Positions 1 through 8,026 of a DNA stretch of 64,000 bases are shown here, piece by piece (the first letter of the stretch is position 1; each line of letters opens with the position of its first letter). The stretch is from Hymenobacter psychrophilus (lineage in GTDB: Bacteria > Bacteroidota > Bacteroidia > Cytophagales > Hymenobacteraceae). Location of the stretch: NCBI RefSeq assembly GCF_900107135.1, contig NZ_FNOV01000012.1, positions 1-64,000 of the forward strand, written 5' to 3'. The notes beneath the pieces were generated by a model. That model ran no database searches. It worked only from the letters and a program-made list of their open reading frames with translations, and was not told the origin of the DNA. Position numbers and translations under genes: made by a program.

Positions 1-283
1 CGAGCTTAATACCACTCCAAAAGCAAGTACCGTTTCGATAGTCAATCTCTGAGATAGATGTGTAACCTACAATCTCATCTTTGCCGCTCTCAATTATAGC
101 AAAGTATATAGATGTTTGAGAATCGTTCATCATCACGTCCTGCACCCATTTTACATCGCGTTCAAAGGCCACTGGCCTTTTATTACCTACCAACATACTT
201 TCCATATTTTCGAGTTGGCGCAGGTCATTTATAAACTGGGCGTCCTCTAATCGAAAGGGTCTGAAGTCTATTCGAAATTCCAT
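1..283 (-). CDS. GNAT-family N-acetyltransferase, 3' end cut by window edge
   Basis: Only the first 94 codons are visible; the ATG is at 283-281 and the gene runs off the left edge. The N-terminus MEFRIDFRPFRLEDAQFI has the R-x-x-x-x-D opening of RimJ/RimL-type acetyltransferases. It is followed by a strand reading YFAIIE and EIVGYTSISEIDYRNG, the central beta strands of a GNAT fold. The acetyl-CoA loop lies outside the window. As the last gene of a polysaccharide locus with two sugar aminotransferases, it probably N-acetylates an amino sugar nucleotide (inference from context). The family call is fairly safe; the substrate is not readable. Confidence 0.7.
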   Translation of the reverse strand, partial: MEFRIDFRPFRLEDAQFINDLRQLENMESMLVGNKRPVAFERDVKWVQDVMMNDSQTSIYFAIIESGKDEIVGYTSISEIDYRNGTCFWSGIKL

Positions 284-545
284 GAGATTGGGGCAAATTG
301 ACAGTGAGAGAACAGAAAATATATGACCGTTATCTATCTTCGTTACAGAAACTTCAAGAGTATTTATATTTTCTTAGGGCCTATGCGCTTTCAAAATTAT
401 CTTACTATTTTAATTATAATACATTTACAAGCTATCATTTCATTGTATTAAAATTTTTCGATCTAAAACATTAAAAACCACATTTGTTTAAACTATATTC
501 TTAAATATGATTGGCTCAAATTTTTAAAGCTGAGTAGTAGGACGT
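284..545. other. AT-rich intergenic stretch
   Basis: This 262-bp gap has no credible ORF. It is far richer in A and T than the surroundings, particularly 370-530, which fits either a horizontally acquired polysaccharide locus edge or the promoter region of the minus-strand GNAT gene. No consensus TAnnTTTG promoter was found on the minus strand. Confidence 0.5.
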
Positions 546-1541
546 TCAAGCCAACATGGCAACTAAGGCTTTGGCTACCCGTCTGATGTCAGTCGGACCG
601 TAGCGGTGGTCGAGAGGCAGGGCTAGTGCTCCATCCACAAACGACTTTTCCAAGGCAAAATTGCCCGGACGTTGGCGCATTTCGGGCCACAGCCAAGGCA
701 CAAAGATACACTGTTCAAACAATGGCTGACGGTTTGGCATTGGCTGGGCTAGGCGCAACGGGTAGCAAAACGGTACGCTGCCATCTTGTAGCGGTAGCCA
801 TTCGTAGGCTACACCACTATGAAGCAGGGGAGCCAGTAGCAACTGATATTGGCGAAAATTAGCCTGCCGCTGTCGGGCGATTTTCTCATAGTTCAGCCAG
901 GAAAGCATGCTATGGCTAACGTCGGAAATGCCACTGGGCGCATAGCTCAAATCTTCTTCGTACTGGCTGTAGGCCTGATAAGCAGCCGTCTGCCGTCCCA
1001 TCTTTCGCTCTACTAGATGCGTCAGGCTAATCGCCCGATTTGGGGGCACTACTAACGGGGGGCGCTGGGCCGGAGCGTAAAGGAAGGCACCGTCGGGAAC
1101 CCCAAAAAACTTGCGGGCCGAGTTGAAGCCCCAGACTCCGGAAGCCGGTTGCTCAAAAAATGCCTGTGTTAAATCAAGGAGCAATTGTGCTCCGTAGCGG
1201 TGGACCAGCGTTTCGGCGTAGCTCCCCTTCAAACCGAAGTAGTTGACATAAAGCAGGCATTCGTCCGGCGCTAACTCTGGCAGCTGCGCAAGCTCCAGCT
1301 CTTCTGTCAGCGCATAAAACTGATAAGCAACTCCAGCCGCCGCCAGCGCATGTAGCACCGAGTCGCAGATATAAAAGGGCAGCCACACTTGGGTTGGGTG
1401 CAGTTCCTCCAATAGCACGGCTAGGCAGGCCCGGCCACTGGCCAGAGCAGCCCATGCCCGGGCATGAGGGCGAGCCGGGCCAGCAGGAAGCTCTAACTCA
1501 AAGAAGCCTCCAATAGGAGAAACAGATACCGGGCTAGTCAT
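546..1541 (-). CDS. DegT/DnrJ-like PLP-dependent aminotransferase-fold protein
   Basis: A 331-residue protein with the layout of a type I PLP enzyme of the DegT/DnrJ/EryC1/StrS class. LLDLTQAF (Asp123) sits where the family has the aspartate that contacts the pyridine nitrogen, and FNSARKFFGVPDGAF carries the likely Schiff-base Lys144. The ATG is at 1541. It is shorter and more divergent than the two canonical aminotransferases of this locus (2414-3493 and 10518-11633), and the 60-residue N-terminus is unusual. It lies 13 bp downstream of the WbqC gene and is probably co-transcribed. An amino-sugar transaminase role is the default inference, but a non-catalytic or different PLP role cannot be excluded. 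Confidence 0.65.
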   Translation of the reverse strand: MTSPVSVSPIGGFFELELPAGPARPHARAWAALASGRACLAVLLEELHPTQVWLPFYICDSVLHALAAAGVAYQFYALTEELELAQLPELAPDECLLYVNYFGLKGSYAETLVHRYGAQLLLDLTQAFFEQPASGVWGFNSARKFFGVPDGAFLYAPAQRPPLVVPPNRAISLTHLVERKMGRQTAAYQAYSQYEEDLSYAPSGISDVSHSMLSWLNYEKIARQRQANFRQYQLLLAPLLHSGVAYEWLPLQDGSVPFCYPLRLAQPMPNRQPLFEQCIFVPWLWPEMRQRPGNFALEKSFVDGALALPLDHRYGPTDIRRVAKALVAMLA

Positions 1542-1554
1542 GCGGGGTAGCAGG

Positions 1555-2304
1555 TTACTTCAAAAGTTGATAAGAGTGCAGTAACTCATTGGTTTGGGCC
1601 ACCGAATTATTCATCAGCACGTCGATCATGGAGAGGCCGGGCACGAACGCACCTTTACCCAATTGCTTATATGGCCGAAGCTCGGGTTGCAGAAAATTCA
1701 GCCCTAATTCATGGGCAGCAAAAGTATCATGGTCATACAACTCCCGGCCACCCTGGGCATTCACGTATTCCGTAGCACCCTCCATGCGGCAGATGTCAAG
1801 TACCCGCTCCTGCGCGCGCAGGTGCTGATTACCATAATGAGTCGAAGTAGGTACCAGTTCGACCGACAGGCAGAGGTAAGCAATGAGTTCCGTAAAGCTC
1901 ACACGCACCAGATCGGTGATTGTCCGGGCTTCCTGAGCTGTGAAAACCCGTTCGATAAGGGCATATACCGGCTCAAACTGGGGGGCACGACGGTAGCTTT
2001 GGGCAATGGTCTGGAGCAACTTGGCGCGCCATGGACCTTTATCACTCAGTTCAATAGCACAGATGTTACGGTTAGGACTGGGCGCGTCGAGAGGAATGGT
2101 AAACAGCAGAGGCTGCCCATTCACGAGTAGTCGGTTTCGGTTTATCCAACCACCCTTAATATACTGCACATCGTCGTAAATCACGAAACGATCTGCCGCA
2201 ACCATCAACTGAAAGTAGCCCAGGTACGGAAAAAGGTAGGGCTGCATGATGGCAAGAGTACGAGCGGACGAGGCTGTAGCTGCGATAGTCAGAGGAGAGG
2301 ACAT
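1555..2304 (-). CDS. WbqC family protein
   Basis: A 249-residue protein. The N-terminal block AIMQPYLFPYLGYFQL, then FVIYDDVQYIKGGWINRNR, is diagnostic of the WbqC-like family, which is common in O-antigen and glycan clusters and often next to sugar aminotransferases. The ATG is at 2304; an internal Met at residue 20 would also fit the family start. It sits between two PLP-dependent enzymes in the same direction, so it is likely part of the same nucleotide-sugar operon. The biochemical function of the family is not established; glycosyl or acyl transfer has been suggested only by context. Confidence 0.85.
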   Translation of the reverse strand: MSSPLTIAATASSARTLAIMQPYLFPYLGYFQLMVAADRFVIYDDVQYIKGGWINRNRLLVNGQPLLFTIPLDAPSPNRNICAIELSDKGPWRAKLLQTIAQSYRRAPQFEPVYALIERVFTAQEARTITDLVRVSFTELIAYLCLSVELVPTSTHYGNQHLRAQERVLDICRMEGATEYVNAQGGRELYDHDTFAAHELGLNFLQPELRPYKQLGKGAFVPGLSMIDVLMNNSVAQTNELLHSYQLLK

Positions 2305-2413
2305 GTTAGAGTAAGGGAGAGCAGGCCAGAGTGCTACTATGATAGGCGGCAGCTGCGTGCTAGAGGTGGACCTGTTGCGGGCCTAAGTTAAGCTTGCAAC
2401 ATTGCTGCTGCTA

Positions 2414-3493
2414 TTAAGCCAGTAGTTCGCGTATCAACTGGCAGATGCGCCGCACATCCTCATGGGCAAGTTGCTGATAAAAAGGCAAACACAGAACCCG
2501 TTGGGAAATATCCTCCGATATGGGACAGTCAGCTCCGATATGGTACGGCAACTTATTCAGGGAAGGAAAAAAGTAACGTCGGGTGTTTATCTCGTTTGAG
2601 GCTAGCCCATCTTTCACCCGAAACATCTGCTCCTCACTTTCGAAGATTACTGGGAAATACGCATGATTGTATTCCAGACTTTCATCTGTTGACTCTGGAA
2701 ATTGGAGGGTGATACCGCTCAAGCCACTCTTGTAAGCAGCCGATAACTCTCGGCGAGCTGCAATGAACTCAGGAATGCGGGGCAGATTGCAGAGGCCCAT
2801 TGCAGCATGAAACTCCGAATTTTTACCGTTGATGCCAAGCGTGAAATATTCGTCGCCTACGTGGCCGAACGACTTGTAGAGTCCGACTTTACGGGCGAGC
2901 TCCGCGTCGTTCATGACGATGGCCCCACCCTCAACCGTATGGAAGAGCTTAGTGGCGTGAAAGCTACAGGTGCTTAAATCACCGTAGCTAAGCAGGGAGC
3001 GGCCATGTACCCGTACACCAAAGGCATGCGCTCCGTCGTAAATCACTTTCAGATTGTGCCGCCGGGCAATTTCCTCAATGGCCAGTACGTCGCAAGGATA
3101 GCCGTACACGTGGGTTGCCAAGATGCCGGTGGTGCGAGGCGTAATGGCAGCCTCTATTTTTTCAGCATCTATACAGAACATGTGGTCCTCTATATCGACA
3201 AATATAGGTGTACAGTTTTCCCACAGAATAGCGGTGGTAGTTGCAACGTAGGAGAAGGGAGTCGTAATTATTTCCCCACTCAGGTCCAAGGCTTTTATGG
3301 CTACCTGTAGAGCAACGGTGCCGTTACCCGTAAACTGCACTAAGCTTCCATCGAGGTGGTTGCTCAACTCCATTTCCAGTTGCTGCACTAGCGGGCCATT
3401 GTTGGTCAACCAGCCCCGCTCCCAGATTCCTTCCAGATAAGCGGAGTATTCTGCCAATGGTGGCAAGTAGGCTTTCGTGACGTTGATGGTCAT
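2414..3493 (-). CDS. DegT/DnrJ/EryC1/StrS sugar aminotransferase (VioA-like)
   Basis: 359 residues from the ATG at 3493; the longer reading starts at a TTG and adds five residues. It is a PLP-dependent transaminase of keto-deoxy sugar nucleotides. YDGAHAF (Asp153) and STCSFHATKLFHTVEGG give the PLP-binding Asp and the Schiff-base Lys182. GNGTVALQVA binds the cofactor phosphate, and NSEFHAAMGL is the family's C-terminal substrate loop. The N-terminal motif YLPPLAEYSAYLEGIWERGWLTNNGP resembles VioA-type enzymes that make dTDP-4-amino-4,6-dideoxyglucose. Together with WbqC and the edge GNAT it would supply an N-acylated 4-amino sugar. The class is certain; the exact sugar is inferred. Confidence 0.88.
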   Translation of the reverse strand: MTINVTKAYLPPLAEYSAYLEGIWERGWLTNNGPLVQQLEMELSNHLDGSLVQFTGNGTVALQVAIKALDLSGEIITTPFSYVATTTAILWENCTPIFVDIEDHMFCIDAEKIEAAITPRTTGILATHVYGYPCDVLAIEEIARRHNLKVIYDGAHAFGVRVHGRSLLSYGDLSTCSFHATKLFHTVEGGAIVMNDAELARKVGLYKSFGHVGDEYFTLGINGKNSEFHAAMGLCNLPRIPEFIAARRELSAAYKSGLSGITLQFPESTDESLEYNHAYFPVIFESEEQMFRVKDGLASNEINTRRYFFPSLNKLPYHIGADCPISEDISQRVLCLPFYQQLAHEDVRRICQLIRELLA

Positions 3494-3548
3494 ATTAGTT
3501 GAAGACAAGGCTTGTATGATTCGGTAACTCAGGGCGCTTCGTACTGAT

Positions 3549-5318
3549 TCAAATCGCTTTCTGCAACAAGTTCTCGTACGTGTGCTGGGCCACTATCTTC
3601 CCTTCGCTTAGTTCGTAAATTCTATCGCATTCGCGTAGCGTAGTGATACGGTGCGCGATGATGAGAATGGTCATATCGGTAGTGGCGAGTTTGCGGATTG
3701 CTTCACTCACCTCCCGTTCTGTCTCCGAATCGAGCGCGCTGGTGGCTTCATCCAGCACCAGCACTTCGGTTCGTTTATACAGAGCGCGGGCAATACCAAC
3801 TCGCTGGCGTTGCCCTCCTGAGAGTTTGGAACCCCGTTCGCCAATATGGGTAGCCAAGCCGTTGGGCAAACTGTTGACAAAACCAGCCAGCGAAGCCTGC
3901 TCAATGGCATACCGCATCCTTTCTGCGTCCACTTCAGTGTCGCCTAAAGAAATGTTATCCGCGATAGATGCCTCCATCAAAAAAGTATCCTGCTTTACGT
4001 AACCGATAAGACGATGCCAACCACTTAGGTTTTTCGGAGTTAGCGGTTGCCCGTCAATCAGAATATTGCCCTCTTGTTCGGTGTAGAAACGGAGCAGTAT
4101 ATTCATAAGCGTGGTCTTACCGGAGCCGGAGCTACCTACAAAACCAATCTTTTCGCCTTTTTTGATCGTTAAGCTTATGTCCTGAAGTGTCGGCCTAGCT
4201 TCGCCGGGGAAGGTAAAAGCCAGCTGGTTGAACACAATATTTTGGGTGAACGCCAGCGGTAACTGCTCCGGGTGTGGCTCCTCTTTGTATTTATCTTCCC
4301 GGTACGCTGCCAGGTTTTCAATCGTGAACTGGCTCTGCTTGATTTGCACCAGCGAGGTTAGCATCCGGTTTATTGAGGGCATCAACCGGTAAGCGGCGGC
4401 CGCAAATAGCCCTACTAGTGCTATCAGGTTGCCCGATGAACTCGGGATGAAAACGGCGTAGAGAAAGATAGTAAGTACCCCGATAATAGCTACCATCTCA
4501 ATTATCCGGACGGGAAGCAAAGAATACACGTAACCTTGTGCCTCTAGCTCCATTACTTCCGTTTGATTGTCAACCAATCGGTCGCGGAAGCGCTGTTGCT
4601 TGCCGGCGAGCTTGAGTTCCGCAAATCCGGTAAACAAGTCACCTATAATGCTATAGGAAATTGGACGCAACTGGTTAACCCGGTCTCCAATCTGTTGAGC
4701 GCGCGAGCGAAGTAATCGGTAAGTGAGCAAGGCCGTGGGAGCCATTACCAAAATCAGCAATCCTAGTAGTAAAGGTTTATAAAATAGAATTCCGAAAAGA
4801 ATGACCAAAACGATTACTGATTCCGATAAAAAGACCAGTAGTGGGCGCATTACTCCATTCACGTAGACTTGTGGTACGTTAAGGGCACCATTAATTAAGC
4901 TAGCTGAGCCAGAGTCGTTAAAATGCCAAAAGGGTAAATGCAGGTATTTATTAAGCTGCGTTTTGACTATACTGACGGCCACTTCGGTAGTAAAACGCAC
5001 TTGTACGTAATTCACCCAGACAGAAAACAAATTTTTGACAAGGAAAAAGATGAGCAATGCTCCCATGAGGGAAAGCAAAAAACGTGGTTCCGATTCGAAT
5101 CCCAGGCCTCGGTATATAGGCCCGAAATACTTACTCTTACCTATTGCTCCCGGCTCCGCAGCCACTATCATCACGGGCACCAATGAAGCTAGGCCAACCA
5201 CATCAATAAACGAAGCAAAAAGGGTCAGCAACGTGAGCCAGACTGTCTTCCTTTTCTGGGGTTTGGTCAGGTAGTAGCGGATACTGTCTAACGAACGGCG
5301 GATAACTCCAGAACTCAT
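3549..5318 (-). CDS. ABC exporter, fused permease and ATPase
   Basis: A half-size exporter of 589 residues from the ATG at 5318; a TTG 54 bp upstream is the only longer start. The N-terminal part has five to six membrane spans. The C-terminal nucleotide-binding domain has Walker A GFVGSSGSGKTTL, signature LSGGQRQRVGIAR, Walker B VLVLDEATSALD and the H-loop IIAHR, all intact. The architecture is that of MsbA/PglK-type homodimeric exporters. Its place inside a glycan locus suggests flipping of a lipid-linked oligosaccharide, as PglK does, but lipid or peptide export is possible. No Wzx or Wzm/Wzt transporter is visible in this window, so it may be the locus flippase. Confidence 0.88.
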   Translation of the reverse strand: MSSGVIRRSLDSIRYYLTKPQKRKTVWLTLLTLFASFIDVVGLASLVPVMIVAAEPGAIGKSKYFGPIYRGLGFESEPRFLLSLMGALLIFFLVKNLFSVWVNYVQVRFTTEVAVSIVKTQLNKYLHLPFWHFNDSGSASLINGALNVPQVYVNGVMRPLLVFLSESVIVLVILFGILFYKPLLLGLLILVMAPTALLTYRLLRSRAQQIGDRVNQLRPISYSIIGDLFTGFAELKLAGKQQRFRDRLVDNQTEVMELEAQGYVYSLLPVRIIEMVAIIGVLTIFLYAVFIPSSSGNLIALVGLFAAAAYRLMPSINRMLTSLVQIKQSQFTIENLAAYREDKYKEEPHPEQLPLAFTQNIVFNQLAFTFPGEARPTLQDISLTIKKGEKIGFVGSSGSGKTTLMNILLRFYTEQEGNILIDGQPLTPKNLSGWHRLIGYVKQDTFLMEASIADNISLGDTEVDAERMRYAIEQASLAGFVNSLPNGLATHIGERGSKLSGGQRQRVGIARALYKRTEVLVLDEATSALDSETEREVSEAIRKLATTDMTILIIAHRITTLRECDRIYELSEGKIVAQHTYENLLQKAI

Positions 5319-5626
5319 ACTATTCGATTTCACGCGGGAAATGCCAGCCAGTGAAGCTGAGCGTAAGTGCAAAGATACTAGACATTACAGTAATCGCTAC
5401 TGACTATGGTGTCAAGCGGGAGTAAGCCGTACATAGACAACACCGTTTACTTGATTGCTCCTTTACCTCATTGGCACTACGGTGACAAAGAACAATTTGA
5501 GGTTTAGCATTACGCTTGCTCTCACTCACAACCCCTCAAAAGTCTATTTATCACAATACTGAGCAGTCATTCTATCCTTCCTCTTAAAAAAGCAGTAAGG
5601 ATAGACCAACCAACTCAACAAGCCTG

Positions 5627-5673
5627 CTTTTTGTAGCATTCAAAAAATTTTCATTCCGGAATGCTACAAAAAG
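5627..5673. repeat. 15-bp perfect inverted repeat upstream of the HTH gene
   Basis: CTTTTTGTAGCATTC (5627-5641) and its perfect complement (5659-5673) enclose a 17-nt AT-rich spacer. It lies 25 bp before the HTH start codon at 5698, so it may be an operator bound by that regulator; it could also be a terminator-like hairpin. The rest of the 379-bp gap 5319-5697 shows no other feature. Confidence 0.5.
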
Positions 5674-5697
5674 CCGTCGGCTCGTTTGCACGGCACA

Positions 5698-6264
5698 ATG
5701 CCACAGAAAGCCATTCCCTCCGCTACCTTAGCCGCCGCCGTACGCGAGTACCTGGGCTTATCACAGGAGCAGCTTGTAGCATACCTGAACGTTTCGCGGG
5801 GGCAGGTGGCGCGCGTGGAGCCGGGGCGACGGCAGTTGGGAGCCAAAACCGGCCGGCTACTACGCGAGTTGGCGGCGCGGCTGCCGCCGCCAAGCTCGGC
5901 CACGGTGCCAGCTGCCACCGACGGGCTGGCCTTTGCCCCACCGGCGGCAAAACCCTTGCTATGACGGCTGGCGGAATGCCGCTGGCAGCTGGTCAACCGG
6001 CAAGCGCGGCTGGTTCAGCGGGAAAACCAGGTGGAACTGGCGCAACGCTGGCGGGGGCTGGCTGCTGCTTGGGAGCCGATGCTGGCACCTGGTGTCGGAG
6101 CGGCCGCGACGCGGCGAAGACAGCTGTTGCGGGAATGGGCTACCGTCGCCGGCGATGCGCTGCAACCCGAGGCCACGGCGGAGCGGCAGCTGCTGGAACT
6201 GCGCATCCGGCTGCTGGCGGCGGAGTGCGTTGCGCTGGAAGGAATGCTGGTGGGGTTATACTAG
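5698..6264 (+). pseudogene. XRE-like helix-turn-helix protein split by an in-frame TGA
   Basis: The first 88 codons (5698-5961) encode an XRE/Cro-type HTH: LAAAVREYLGLSQEQLVAYL then NVSRGQVARVEPGRRQLG is the paired helix signature. A TGA at 5962-5964 stops it. The same frame then stays open for 99 codons to a TAG at 6262-6264, in helical, Arg/Leu-rich residues such as RLAECRWQLVNRQARLVQ. A single C-to-T change of CGA would create this TGA, so the intact ancestor was probably a protein of about 187 residues with a C-terminal helical domain. Readthrough or a functional short form cannot be excluded. The patch around it also holds a dead IS, which supports decay. Confidence 0.6.
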
Positions 6265-6282
6265 TCGCGAAGGTTTGCGAAA

Positions 6283-6406
6283 ACGTAGTAGGGTGCGGGG
6301 CTCACCGCCGCCGCCCGCCATTGAACGCAGCCATTAAGTGGGCGCTCAAGTCCCTAAACAGTCCGTTGCAGCGGCGAGCGGGGACAAGCCCCGCACCCTA
6401 CTACGT
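6283..6406. repeat. REP/MITE-like element with 20-bp inverted ends
   Basis: ACGTAGTAGGGTGCGGGGCT at 6283-6302 is repeated in perfect inverted form at 6387-6406, with 84 bp between. The right arm core ACAAGCCCCGCNCCCTAC recurs in the palindrome at 41071-41117, so this is a dispersed repeat family rather than a chance hairpin. It contains no gene. Confidence 0.6.
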
Positions 6407-6529
6407 GGCTATTCTAGCAACCGCTAAACTGCTGCCGAATAAATAATTGGCTTCCGGAAGTAAGCGCAACAATAACGGCTAAATCGGTGCCGTTCAGGGG
6501 ATATGATTCATCTTCCGCCTCTTTCCCCA

Positions 6530-6607
6530 TGGCTTACACCGTAAGTGCACTGACCACCGCGGCCGACTGCGACAAGCTACTGGTCGAAGCCGAGAGTCAG
6601 GTGGTCT
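6530..6607 (+). pseudogene. N-terminal fragment of a small gene cut by the IS
   Basis: The ATG at 6530 opens MAYTVSALTTAADCDKLLVEAESQ, then a TAG formed inside the left end of the IS element stops it. The composition is like ordinary host coding sequence and the reading ends exactly at the IS boundary (6599). Helical fragments in matching style reappear after the IS. I infer one small coiled-coil gene interrupted by transposition; the function is unknown. Confidence 0.45.
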
Positions 6608-7839
6608 AGGCAAGGTGGACAGAAGAAGGACGTATATTTCTTCTGTTATGGCAGTAAAATCTAGCGGGACGTCGCCCGAAAAATGGCGTAAATACGGCGA
6701 AGCGTTTAAGGCCGAGGCCTTGCGTCTGGCCGGCGGGAGCCGCAGTACCCAAGCGGCGGCCCGGCAACTGAGCATCAGCCCCAAGCTGCTCTACTGCTGG
6801 CAGTAAGCCCAGGTAGTGGCCGAGGTGGGCAGTGTGGAAGTGGCCCGCGACCCGGGGTGCGCGCCCTGCGCGCCGCGAATGAGTGGCTGGCGCAGGAGCT
6901 CGATAGTTAAAAAAGGCTTGGTCATCTTCGGCCAGCCGACTCCGTGAGCACCTACGATTACATTGCCCAGCGGGCCGACCAGGTGCCCGTGAGCCAGCTC
7001 TGTCAGGTGCTGCGCGTGGCCCCGGCCGCCTACTACGCCTGGCAACGCCGCCGGCAACGGTCGCCCGTCGAGCCGGCCTAGCAAGTGGCCGTGCGCGCGG
7101 CATTTGTCCATCACAGCCAGCGCTACGGCACCTGCCAGCTGCACGCCGAAGTGCAGGCCCAGGGCCACTGCGTAGGCCGCTGGCGTATCCGCCGCGTGCT
7201 CAAGGCCCACGTCCTACGGGCCCAGCAGCCGCACTCGTTCGCGGCGGCCCGCACCACCGAGTCGGGCCCGGCCGTGCGCGCCGCGCCTAACCGCTTGCTG
7301 GGCCAGCCGGCCCCCATTGCTCCGAACCGGGTGTGGGTGGGCGACATCACCTACCTTCCCCGCCAGGGCGGCGGCTGGCTCTACCTGGCCGTCTGGCTGG
7401 ACCGCTGCTCGCGCAAAATCGTCGGCTGGGACGTGCGCGAGACCATGCCCGAAGACCTAGTTAGTGAGGTACTGCGCCGTGCCCTGGCCGTGCGGCAGCC
7501 GCCGGCCGGTCTCATCGTCCACTCCGACCAAGGCAGCCAGTACACAGCTACTCACTTCAAAGACTTGATTGCGCAACAGGGCACCCTGCAAAGCATGAGC
7601 CGGCGCGGCAACTGCTACGACAACGCCCACGCCGAATCGTTTTGGAGTCGCTTCAAAGCGGAACTGCTCGACGGCGGCAGCTTTCCTGGGCTGGCCGATG
7701 CCAAGCTCGAAATCAGCCCTCACATCGCCTACTATAACGCCGAACGCCGGCATTCCGCCCTCAATTACCAATCGCCCAACCACTTCGAAACGCAACTTCA
7801 AACCATGTCCCAATTGTGTCCGGCTTACCTAGACCACCT
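6599..7839 (+). mobile_element. Degenerate IS3-family insertion sequence
   Basis: 1241 bp bounded by imperfect 26-bp terminal inverted repeats (6599-6624 and 7814-7839; 22 of 26 match, the outer 12 perfect). It carries the IS3 two-gene layout: an HTH orfA followed by a DDE-integrase orfB, with an A6 run at 6909-6914 and a GTGA overlap at 6944-6947. Both genes carry stops, so the copy should not be able to move by itself. No clear target duplication is visible beside the ends, perhaps because the junctions have drifted. Confidence 0.85.
6648..6947 (+). pseudogene. IS3-family transposase orfA, inactivated
   Basis: The ATG at 6648 opens MAVKSSGTSPEKWRKYGEAF, followed by ALRLAGGSRSTQAAARQLSI and SPKLLYCWQ, the transposase HTH_Tnp_1 helix-turn-helix. 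A TAA at 6804-6806 (one change from CAA) stops it after 52 codons. Further on, the expected leucine-zipper residues RALRAANEWLAQELD occur in a different frame, so at least one 1-nt deletion lies near 6850. The original frame resumes at KKGLVIFGQPTP and ends at TGA 6945-6947. Confidence 0.8.
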
Positions 7840-7918
7840 AATTGAACGAACCGGGCTGGTGACGCTGATGAAGAGACGTAAACATGTGTTTCTGCGTTTT
7901 AATACAAGAGACAATTGA
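6944..7918 (+). pseudogene. IS3-family transposase orfB (DDE integrase), inactivated
   Basis: It starts with GTG at 6944 overlapping the orfA stop. After 45 codons a TAG at 7079-7081 interrupts the frame where relatives would have Trp; an open frame resumes directly after it. The catalytic triad is still readable: Asp in VWVGDITYLP, Asp in VHSDQGSQY and Glu in NAHAESFWSRFKAELL, followed by the typical YYNAERRHSALNYQSP. The frame runs past the IS end at 7839 into flanking DNA and stops at 7918, so the last 26 codons are not IS sequence. A restart at GTG 7085 would lack the N-terminal HTH part. Confidence 0.85.
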
Positions 7919-8015
7919 AGTGGATGCTAGACAGGCTGGGCTGCGGAGCAAATAGCGCATTGTTAAAGCGACAGAAGAAGCAATAAGCCACCTAAATGAC
8001 TGGCTGGAATTTTAA
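7840..8015 (+). pseudogene. Possible C-terminal remnant of the gene split by the IS
   Basis: Directly after the IS the reading IERTGLVTLMKRRKHVFLRF is followed, after a frame change near 7904, by QETIEVDARQAGLRSK, a TAG at 7953, then RIVKATEEAISHLNDWLEF and a TAA at 8013-8015. These look like the helical tail of the protein whose first 24 residues lie at 6530-6601. One frameshift and one nonsense change suggest the fragment has drifted since the insertion. Assignment rests on style and position only. Confidence 0.35.
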
Positions 8016-8026
8016 AGATATAGAGC

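Noticed and set aside
5661..6446. 261-residue open frame overlapping the HTH gene
   Set aside because: Gly/Ala/Arg-rich out-of-frame reading; the HTH motif is in the other frame.
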